Shown here piece by piece: positions 47,025 to 53,156 of a stretch of DNA of 53,156 bases. A program made the translations under genes and the position numbers. A model generated the notes under the pieces. It saw only the letters and a list, made by a program, of their open reading frames with translations. It was not told where the DNA came from and searched no databases. The stretch lies in the IMG/VR virus record IMGVR_UViG_3300035701_000044, positions 1 through 53,156 of that record. One strand, given 5' to 3'. This DNA comes from a virus. The stretch's first letter is position 1. Each line of letters starts with the position of its first letter.

Positions 47025-47708
47025 TCAGTGAAGAATTTCGCTTTCAGCGATTCCACTTTGCTCTGCGTTTGTGGCTTCTTCACGCGTCTGCAGGGTCATC
47101 TTCAGCTGATCAAACGCGCTGCTTTCGTCCACACCGTCATCATTTTCAACGGCCTTGAGTGCAACCTGCGCCCAACGGAGCGCCGCGTTCGCCAGGGCGG
47201 AATCCACCTGGTTGATGCGGACGAGGCTGGCCATCATATACGCCGTCGTCCGAACGCTGTTTTGCACCGTGATGGGATCCACGATGTGGCTGCCCTTTGA
47301 CAGGCGCACTTTCAAGCACTCCTTCCCCAAATCAATGGCTGAGCGCTTCAGCTCTTTTCCAAACAGGCTCTTGGCGTAGGTGTACGCGTAGTCGGTCCTG
47401 TCGAGCTCGTCGAGAAAGGCTGACGCATCAAAGAAAAGATAGGTGTAAATCTCAGTCACCGCAATGGGGACTTGGAGAATGTCCTGAACTTCGTCGGGCT
47501 CGAAGTTTACAAGCAGAACTGCTTCCAGGGTTTCTTGCTTGAACTCGTGCGTGAAGATGTCGTATGCGCGCTCGACAGCTTCAGAGTGGGGTTGACCTGA
47601 AAGGAGGTGATAGAGGTCGGCCTCATGCTTGTCCCGCGGACAAGCACCCTTGGCTTCAACGGTGGCCAGTACCGTTTGGTACCGGTGATCAGGCGTTGTC
47701 GACTTCAT
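47025..47708 (-). CDS. head-region protein, helical
   Basis: 227 residues, start within the end of the previous gene (20-base overlap). Helical, with LYHLLSGQPHSEAVERAYDI and EVQDILQVPIAVTEIYTYLFF, which resembles small phage assembly proteins, then LVRINQVDSALANAALRWA. Encoded next to the 897-residue protein. Function unknown; a tail-like ruler or chaperone is possible. Confidence 0.55.
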   Translation of the reverse strand: MKSTTPDHRYQTVLATVEAKGACPRDKHEADLYHLLSGQPHSEAVERAYDIFTHEFKQETLEAVLLVNFEPDEVQDILQVPIAVTEIYTYLFFDASAFLDELDRTDYAYTYAKSLFGKELKRSAIDLGKECLKVRLSKGSHIVDPITVQNSVRTTAYMMASLVRINQVDSALANAALRWAQVALKAVENDDGVDESSAFDQLKMTLQTREEATNAEQSGIAESEILH

Positions 47709-50382
47709 CCTTCTCCCGCGTCGTCAATGCGGTCTGGTTGATCTTCAAGATCACACTGCCCAGGTTGTTGAACACCGAGCGCAGCCTGCGTTCCAAATCC
47801 GAGAAGTCCTGCTCTCCGAGCTCAGGGCGAAGTTCGTGCTCACGCATCCAAAGAGAAAGCATGACGCGCCCGAGGCTGTCGAGGGCATTCTCCAGGCTCG
47901 GCACGTAGTTGGAAACTGTTTCGCTGAGATCTGAGTTCGTCGCCATAGAACCGATGGCTGTGGCCTCGAACGCTTCGGGGTCGTTGAGTTCGGCAGCTTG
48001 CGACATGCTCGGGCCAGCCTGACCGGCGAGTTGCTCCGCAGCCTGCGCCTCTTCGACGCCACCCGGAGGAACGCCCGGAATGCCCGACGGCCCCGGGGCG
48101 GGGACACCGCCGCCAGGAGCGCCACCGGCCATTTCCGGGGGCATACCCGGCTGCGCACCAGGCGCTCCGCCAGCCATCTGCGGCGGCATCCCACCAGCAG
48201 GATCAGCACCCACGCCAGGGGGAACTCCCGCTGCCATCTCTTCCGCCGAGCCGGGCTGTTGGGGCACTGGACCCTGCGGACCACTCGGGGGCATACCGCC
48301 CGCTTGTTCAGCGGCGATTTGCGTTGCACGCTGTTTCACCGCGTCGATGGCCGACAACTGATTGGCCAAGTCGCGCTGCTTCTCAGCGAGTTGCCTGGCC
48401 ACATCAGCTGCTTGGCCAGCCAAATCTGCGCCGACTTCGGCCGCAGCAATCTCCACGGGATTCGGCGGCGGAGGAGGCGGGGGCGCCATCATCTCAGGAG
48501 GCGGCATCCCGCCGGCCATTTCCGGTGGCATCCCACCAGCCATCTCTGGAGGCATTCCGCCAGCCATCTCTGGAGGCATTCCGCCGGCCATCTCAGGGGG
48601 CATTCCACCTTGAGCATCGGGGGGCGGGGGCGGAGCCATCGGAGCGCCTTGGGCGGTTTTCGCCCAGGAGGCAAACTTCTTCATTTGCTCCGGATTTACG
48701 AGGTAAAACTCGTGGATCCGGGCAGCGGCAGTCTTGTTCAGGAGCTTCTCGGCGTCTCCTGCACGGAGGTCGAGATCTCGGACGAGACATTGCAGCGCCG
48801 ACATCTTGGTGTAGTGCTCAGGGAGTCCACTGATGGTGTACCCACCGTTGCCGTCGTTCTGCAGCCGAACGCGGAGCGCCCCAGTCTTCTGGAGTTCGCG
48901 CACGTACGTCAGGGTGTCGTCGGCTCCTTGCAGAACGTTGTCGTCGCCGTACTCGCCCTTCAGGAACTTGAAACCGCCGGGGACATAGGTCACGTTCCCA
49001 CCGGTCGGGGCGACGATGACGTTCGTCGGATTGTTCGGGTCGGTCACGAGAGTGTTGCCGTAAGTCTTCATGCGGCGGACACCCTTGCTGTCGGTCGTGA
49101 CTTCAAGGACATCAGCCGGCTCAGTTCCCTGTAGGCGCCCAGCTTTGAAGCGAACGAAAATGCCCAAGCCTTTGCCGACGGGCATCACGCTGTCGTCGAG
49201 GACCTTCGAGAACGTCTCGCCCTTGATGTCGGAAGCGTGGATGAGCCGCCCGACGGGGCGCCGACTGGTGCGGATGATTTTTTCGTCTTCGGTGAAGAGG
49301 ATGTACTCCTTGTGCCCGTCAGGGATCTGGAAGCCGTCGTCGCTGGCGCCGGATCCCGGAGTGGTGCACATCTGATCTTCGTTTACACCGTGCAACGTTT
49401 TGGCCTGCTGCTTCTTGACGTGCTTGCGGTACTGGTCCGGGTAGCGCCGAATGTCGCCACGCACGCCGGCGTACAACGTCGAATGCAGCGTCTGCGGGTT
49501 CGGGATGACGATGGCCTTCTTCGTGGTTCCGTCGGACATCCAGATTTCGTAGAAGCCTGGTTCCTGGGCGGTGGTCCGAACCATGCGTTCCTGAGTCTCG
49601 ACCGGCGTGTTGGCGGTCGCGCGTGCGTCGCGCACAACAAAACCGTGCTTGACGGCTTCTTGCCACGCCTTCGAGGCTTCTTTGCCGAAGTGCTTTCGGA
49701 AGTCATCGGCGGAGTTGTCGGGCGTCAGAAACTCCACCACCGGCTGGGCTGCGGCGGTCTTGGTGCGCGTCGGGCGAATCGCGGTCAACAGCATTTTGTT
49801 GTCATAGTTCTCGAACGCAAACTTCAGGACCTTCTTGTTCCGTTCAAGAACCTTAGCGAAGGCCATCTTCACGTAGTTCGGGGCCTCGTCCAGGAAGCGG
49901 GCCAGCTTCTCGCCCGGGAGATCGTTTGCGGAGGCGTAAGCGTACCGGCCAGTCGTCGGGGGGACGACCAAGTTGCGGATGTCCGCGTCGGGTTCGAGGG
50001 TCTTCGGAGCTTCGACACCGGCGCCGAGTTCGTCCAGCGTGCTACGCGAGAGTTCGTCGACCCAGTTCTTGTCGAGCGGCAGGAAGATGTCCTTCTTCGG
50101 GTAGTACATCACTTCAAGCGGTTTGACCTGGTTGTTGGCGAGGACGACGGGCACGTGCAGAGCGTCGCCATCGAGAGATACGATGAAGGCGCCCACGCCG
50201 GAGCCGTTGTCGATGTCGCTGCTGAGGACCTTGAAGGTCACTACCCGTTCGACCAACTCGGGGAACTTGTTTGCCAGGGCGCTGTGGGCCATCTGCCCAA
50301 AGCCCTGCTCAAAGGCCATAGTGGCGTCTTCGCCAGTCGGGGGCGGCTGCATGAACGCTTGAGTTCTCGGCGACAGCGGCAT
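47689..50382 (-). CDS. very large head/virion protein with GGMPPEMA repeats
   Basis: 897 residues from ATG 50382 (GAGGGAGAG upstream). The N-terminal 550 residues are a mixed domain with no motif I know (LVVPPTTGRYAYASANDLPG, TSRRPVGRLIHASDIKGE). A Met/Pro/Gly-rich region (about 590-750) contains four exact-length GGMPPEMA units, then PPPPPPP and more GGMPP copies. A helical C-terminal part follows (SLENALDSLGRVMLSLWMRE). It may be a virion protein or portal-associated; nothing identifies it as a portal. Confidence 0.55.
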   Translation of the reverse strand: MPLSPRTQAFMQPPPTGEDATMAFEQGFGQMAHSALANKFPELVERVVTFKVLSSDIDNGSGVGAFIVSLDGDALHVPVVLANNQVKPLEVMYYPKKDIFLPLDKNWVDELSRSTLDELGAGVEAPKTLEPDADIRNLVVPPTTGRYAYASANDLPGEKLARFLDEAPNYVKMAFAKVLERNKKVLKFAFENYDNKMLLTAIRPTRTKTAAAQPVVEFLTPDNSADDFRKHFGKEASKAWQEAVKHGFVVRDARATANTPVETQERMVRTTAQEPGFYEIWMSDGTTKKAIVIPNPQTLHSTLYAGVRGDIRRYPDQYRKHVKKQQAKTLHGVNEDQMCTTPGSGASDDGFQIPDGHKEYILFTEDEKIIRTSRRPVGRLIHASDIKGETFSKVLDDSVMPVGKGLGIFVRFKAGRLQGTEPADVLEVTTDSKGVRRMKTYGNTLVTDPNNPTNVIVAPTGGNVTYVPGGFKFLKGEYGDDNVLQGADDTLTYVRELQKTGALRVRLQNDGNGGYTISGLPEHYTKMSALQCLVRDLDLRAGDAEKLLNKTAAARIHEFYLVNPEQMKKFASWAKTAQGAPMAPPPPPDAQGGMPPEMAGGMPPEMAGGMPPEMAGGMPPEMAGGMPPPEMMAPPPPPPPNPVEIAAAEVGADLAGQAADVARQLAEKQRDLANQLSAIDAVKQRATQIAAEQAGGMPPSGPQGPVPQQPGSAEEMAAGVPPGVGADPAGGMPPQMAGGAPGAQPGMPPEMAGGAPGGGVPAPGPSGIPGVPPGGVEEAQAAEQLAGQAGPSMSQAAELNDPEAFEATAIGSMATNSDLSETVSNYVPSLENALDSLGRVMLSLWMREHELRPELGEQDFSDLERRLRSVFNNLGSVILKINQTALTTREKDEVDNA
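48514..48609 (-). repeat. four tandem 24-bp repeats coding for GGMPPEMA
   Basis: Four consecutive 24-bp units (48586-48609, 48562-48585, 48538-48561, 48514-48537) encode GGMPPEMA; the middle two are identical in DNA. A fifth, altered unit follows (GGMPPPEMM). Confidence 0.85.
48695..48707. repeat. TTTACNNNGTAAA palindrome, site in the 897-residue gene
   Basis: Exact match (spacer GAG) inside the coding sequence; here the codon phase differs from the endolysin and 34364 sites, so the match is not explained by a shared peptide. Confidence 0.6.
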
Positions 50383-50393
50383 GGTTCTCTCCC

Positions 50394-51002
50394 TCACATG
50401 AACTTTCCAAGTTGGTAGACGCCAACCGGCATCGAAGACGTCAATGCGTGTTGGAGAAACGCCGGTATCAGCGTCTTGATGGCTTGGAGTTTGTTCGGAG
50501 CGTTTTTCACAGCGGCTGCGGAGGCTCCAAACTCTTCGACGAGTCCGGGAGCCGCGACGGCTGCTGACGTGCCCGCCAGGATATTCAAGATCTCGCGGCG
50601 AGTTTCCGGGTCCCCGACAAAAGCACGGATGGCCAACATCGCGGGGATGGCGGCTATATTGTTGATGCTCGCGACCGTGTTGGCAATGCTCAGTATCTTA
50701 CGGTAGAGCGGAGCCTTTCGGACATTTTCAGCGTGTGCTGTCTCGTGGCCTACGACGGCGGGGTTTACCACACCAAGCGTGATGGTGTCCTTGCCAGGAT
50801 AGTAGCCTCCCGGGATGTCAGGATTGGATTCGATCTTGACGTCGGCGAGAGATGGATTTTGTTTCAGGAAGCGCGCAATGGTGGCGGGGATTTCCTGGGC
50901 GTGTTCAGGATCGTGGAAGAAGCTGTCAACACCGCCCAAGCGCGACGCCAGCGCCGCTAGGCCCGGAGCACTTTGAAGGCTTTGTAGCGTGTTGGTAGCC
51001 AT
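50394..51002 (-). CDS. HExxH-containing protein, possible zinc metallopeptidase
   Basis: 202 residues. Contains VVGHETAHAEN near residue 85: HETAH fits the HExxH zinc motif of gluzincin-type peptidases, and the surrounding NPAVVGHETAHAENV suits an active-site helix. A likely third ligand is not obvious. Two hydrophobic helices follow (IAAIPAMLAIRAF, AAVAAPGLVEEFG). Encoded in the head cassette before the 897-residue protein. Could act in virion maturation or on the host; function inferred. Confidence 0.55.
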   Translation of the reverse strand: MATNTLQSLQSAPGLAALASRLGGVDSFFHDPEHAQEIPATIARFLKQNPSLADVKIESNPDIPGGYYPGKDTITLGVVNPAVVGHETAHAENVRKAPLYRKILSIANTVASINNIAAIPAMLAIRAFVGDPETRREILNILAGTSAAVAAPGLVEEFGASAAAVKNAPNKLQAIKTLIPAFLQHALTSSMPVGVYQLGKFM

Positions 51003-51024
51003 TTCTTCCCATCGTCAGAGCCAC

Positions 51025-51450
51025 TTACTTCTGCGGGGTCAGCACCCGTGGAGCGTTTTCTTCTACAATGGGCGTCTTCAGTTCTGGCCTTCGCAACTGA
51101 TTGACGACCGTGGCCAGGCTGTTGGCCTGCTGGCTGACTCCCACAGGAGGTTTTCCATCCTCGGGTCTGATGTCCGCCGATGTTTTGCTGTAAGGGGCCA
51201 TGTGCTTATCGTACAACCCCTTCAGCGCTTCGTAGTACTTCGGATTGGTGGCGAGCCCTGCCTCAATATCTTCGGGGGTGCTGTACCCGAACTGCTTCCA
51301 GAGGTTCCGCATCCCAGAGTTATACTGGGCACTCGCGCGGTTCAGGTCCACCGGGTGTGGTCGCTTCTCAGCAGCCACCGCGGCAGCTTTCTCTAGTGCT
51401 GCTTCGATGTACCTGATACCCAACTGGCGCAGGAGGGGCGAGGCCACCAT
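51025..51450 (-). CDS. head-region protein, helical
   Basis: 141 residues. Begins LLRQLGIRYIEAALEKAAAV, a helix with IRYIEAAL and LEKAA similar in style to the tag but not matching it fully. The rest is polar with helix and a Pro-rich end. Function unknown. Confidence 0.55.
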   Translation of the reverse strand: MVASPLLRQLGIRYIEAALEKAAAVAAEKRPHPVDLNRASAQYNSGMRNLWKQFGYSTPEDIEAGLATNPKYYEALKGLYDKHMAPYSKTSADIRPEDGKPPVGVSQQANSLATVVNQLRRPELKTPIVEENAPRVLTPQK

Positions 51451-51463
51451 CGACTTCTCTCCA

Positions 51464-52720
51464 CTAGGCGCGAGCGTTCATCCGGCGCAGGCGGGCCAGA
51501 ATGTCGCCGTCCTTCGGCCGAGCGGAGGCTTTCTTCGCCTCCTCTTCCTTCTTCTCTTCCTTCTTCTCTTCCTTCTTCTCGCCCTCGTCCTCTTCCTTCT
51601 CGTCCTTCTCCTCGCCGCCCTCGCCCTTCTTGGCCTCGAGGTAGTTCTTCAGGCCCTCGGGCATCTCAGCGGTCTTTTCGAGGTGGTTCATCACCAGCTC
51701 TCGCTCGGACGGCGGAAGACCCTTGAGGTACTGGAGCGCGGCCACCTTCTCGTTGTCCTTCATATAGAAGGGCAGCCGGGAGGCGTACTTCTGGCCGAGC
51801 ACGCGCAGCTCGCGGATGTACTGGGCATCTTCGGACTGCTTGATGGCGGTGTTGGTGCCACCCTCGTGCGGCTCCTGCCCCGGGTGCGGGCTCTCGTTTC
51901 CGATGGCGGCGGCGCGAGCCGCGGCAGCCTGATCGGACTCGCCAGGGCGGTCCTCACCCTTCACAGCGTAGCCCTCGGGCCGGCGCTGCTTCTCCATCTG
52001 ACCCTCGCCCGTGATGGTCTCGGGAGGGGTGTTTCCCGGGGCGATGGTAGCACCCATCGCGTCGGCAGTCTTGCCCAACGCAGCGGCGTGGATGATCCGT
52101 CGCAGGCTGGCGCCCTTCACCGCTTCGGTTGCGGAGTTGGAGCCACCTTCGGCCGGACCCATGGCGTTGTCTTCGCGCTTCTTCTCGGAAGCGATGGCAC
52201 CCTGGCCGGAAGCTTCCTGCTTGCCGACGCCGTCTTCACCGACGTTGGCGTACGCGTCGCCACCCGGGCGGTTCTTCTCGTCCAGCCGAGCTTCGGCGTT
52301 GGTCGAGTTCGCCGACCGGTTCTCCTGCTCGGGACGGTCGCCGACGATGGTCGAACCGGTGTCGACCGACAGCTTCTGTCGGAGCAGGCGTGCACCAATG
52401 CGCAGAGACGCGGCCTTGGCAGCCTCGGCCTCCGGGGCGACGGGGGCAGCTTCCGGATCAGCGCCGGCGGCCGGACCAGCGACCGCAGACGCGGCCTGGG
52501 CTGCGCTCTCGGAACTCTGCTGAAGTGAGTTCGAGAGGTCGACCAGGTTGGCCGCGAGTTCTGCCGTGGCTTCGGGAGCGACCTCGCCCATGGGCTGTTC
52601 GGGCAGACGCTCGGCGACTTGATCGGCAGCGGCGATTGCCTGGTCCTCGTTGGCGAACTTGACGGCGCCGCAGTCCATCAGCGCCTTAGCGATGCCACGA
52701 ACGTAGGCTTTCTTGAACAT
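51464..52720 (-). CDS. large tagged Ala/Glu-rich protein
   Basis: 418 residues from ATG 52720; leader and promoter lie upstream. Tag form KKAYVRGIAKALMDCGAVKFA at residues 3-22 (abridged). The rest is mostly disordered-type: Ala/Glu/Gln/Ser-rich, with LGKTADAMG, VAALQYLKG and LEKTAE helices; the C-terminus is an acidic/basic charged repeat (about residues 365-405, EKKEEKKEEKKEEE). Possible internal core or packaged protein with a long charged tail. Confidence 0.65.
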   Translation of the reverse strand: MFKKAYVRGIAKALMDCGAVKFANEDQAIAAADQVAERLPEQPMGEVAPEATAELAANLVDLSNSLQQSSESAAQAASAVAGPAAGADPEAAPVAPEAEAAKAASLRIGARLLRQKLSVDTGSTIVGDRPEQENRSANSTNAEARLDEKNRPGGDAYANVGEDGVGKQEASGQGAIASEKKREDNAMGPAEGGSNSATEAVKGASLRRIIHAAALGKTADAMGATIAPGNTPPETITGEGQMEKQRRPEGYAVKGEDRPGESDQAAAARAAAIGNESPHPGQEPHEGGTNTAIKQSEDAQYIRELRVLGQKYASRLPFYMKDNEKVAALQYLKGLPPSERELVMNHLEKTAEMPEGLKNYLEAKKGEGGEEKDEKEEDEGEKKEEKKEEKKEEEAKKASARPKDGDILARLRRMNARA

Positions 52721-52777
52721 GCGAGACTCCTTTTCGAGTTTTGGTCGCTTTACGCTTTCAACGTAAATTCGACTGTA

Positions 52778-52806
52778 ATAGTAGGTTGGTAGACACAAAC
52801 TTTCAA
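52778..52806 (-). promoter_or_regulatory. promoter TTGNNN-N17-TACTAT at the right end (minus)
   Basis: On the minus strand: TTGAAA, 17 bases ending CC, TACTAT, T. The best -35 of the set. Leader about 50 bases, with AAAAGGAG before the 52720 start. An inverted TTTACG/CGTAAA pair with a seven-base gap lies downstream. Confidence 0.8.
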
Positions 52807-52818
52807 GGGCTTTTCCTG

Positions 52819-53154
52819 TTAGTACCGACCCTTCGGTCCGGTTCCAAACTCCTTACCATAGGCAAAGGCGGGTATAGGATTGGTCCCGTGGATGTCCGCT
52901 TTCTCGGCAAAGTGCGCCCCTTCTAGGATGGAGGCTTTGAGCTTGCGGTGTCCAAGGCGGGCCATCCAATCTGGGTTCAGCAGAGGATTGCTGGTGATGG
53001 GCTGCATGTGGAACGACAGCGAGGGAGGTTTCATCGCAACTTCGACTGTCTTGATGCCCTGCCGTTTCAGGTCGTCTACGATTTCGGGGGTCACCAGGGT
53101 ACCCGCGGTATGCTGCAAATATCCCTGTGCCAAGACTTGCCCAGTCGCTGACTT
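52819..53154 (-). CDS. C-terminal part of a large unknown virion-region protein (partial)
   Basis: 111 residues, open to the window edge. Contains AGTLVTPEIVDDLKRQGIKT, VEVAMKPPSL, and near the end MARLGHRKLKASILEGAH followed by NPIPAFAYGKEFG. The GxLVTPEIVDDLxxQGIxxVEV rhythm recalls a motif in the C-terminal region of RNA-polymerase beta' subunits, but that is only a resemblance. Ends 13 bases before the promoter at 52806. Confidence 0.45.
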   Translation of the reverse strand, partial: KSATGQVLAQGYLQHTAGTLVTPEIVDDLKRQGIKTVEVAMKPPSLSFHMQPITSNPLLNPDWMARLGHRKLKASILEGAHFAEKADIHGTNPIPAFAYGKEFGTGPKGRY

Positions 53155-53156
53155 CA

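Noticed and set aside
47689-50382. Portal protein
   Set aside because: Position would allow it, but the 897-residue protein with Met/Pro repeats shows none of the usual portal patterns.
50799-50804. TACTAT on the minus strand inside the HExxH gene
   Set aside because: Explained by Tyr-Tyr codons; the -35 position reads CCAATC.
52819-53154. RNA-polymerase beta' subunit
   Set aside because: Only a short rhythm of residues is similar; catalytic regions would lie outside the window, so the name is not justified.
1-53156. tRNA genes, CRISPR arrays, insertion sequences, integrase or attachment sites
   Set aside because: No cloverleaf, spaced direct-repeat array, transposase or recombinase gene, or tRNA-end repeat was seen in any gap or frame.

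Overview
The window looks like part of the genome of a tailed double-stranded DNA phage with a contractile tail (myovirus build). The evidence is a long minus-strand block with an HK97-type major capsid protein, a T4-gp21-like prohead protease fused to a long extra C-terminus, tandem decoration-like proteins, a very large tail sheath, a tube-like protein, a spike/hub protein and an amidase endolysin. A plus-strand block of tail-fibre and receptor-binding-type genes faces it. I see no terminase, identifiable portal, integrase, replication gene, tRNA, CRISPR array or insertion sequence, so this is a slice of a larger genome. The DNA is GC-rich; the host cannot be named from the sequence.

Layout. 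(1) 1-7.3 kb, plus strand: tightly coupled accessory genes (methyltransferase, several Cys-rich zinc-ribbon proteins, a nucleotide-modification-associated domain protein, a coiled-coil protein, a DHH phosphoesterase), ended by a strong terminator at 7281-7316. A noncoding stretch at 3202-3361 is highly structured, and one minus-strand gene (4747-5028) sits alone among plus-strand genes. (2) 7.37-8.84 kb, plus: three coupled small glycine-rich membrane-type proteins. (3) 9.05-10.34 kb, minus: an inorganic-pyrophosphatase-like domain protein and a hydrophobic virion-type protein. (4) 10.49-24.0 kb, plus: small proteins, then a tail-fibre array with two sets of tandem paralogues, a permuted papain-like hydrolase, a VanZ-like membrane protein, and a free-standing CheY-like receiver domain. 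(5) 24.0-53.1 kb, minus: the head, neck, tail, baseplate and lysis cassette, transcribed right to left.

The most interesting features are shared across the window. First, about a dozen otherwise unrelated proteins on both strands carry the same short helical element, usually at the extreme N-terminus (roughly aromatic-x-hydrophobic-G-V-x-x-A-L-x-x-A-G-L-x-K-x-A). It is often followed by a glycine-zipper hydrophobic region. I infer a sorting or packaging tag, comparable in role to the T4 capsid-targeting sequence. Second, six promoters share TTGNNN-N17-TACTAT with CC before and T after the -10 box, and a seventh is a close variant. At three of these the start codon falls where transcription should begin, implying leaderless messages. 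Third, a 13-bp palindrome TTTACNNNGTAAA occurs four times exactly and once with one mismatch, far above chance. Fourth, there is a compact three-way-junction RNA candidate with two GNRA tetraloops at 8950-9007.

Working model (inference): each promoter drives a late unit; the head proteins assemble under the fused protease; tagged glycine-zipper proteins enter the prohead and may act on the host envelope at infection; fibres are made from the opposing plus-strand unit; lysis depends on the amidase, whose gene lies just behind an intrinsic terminator.
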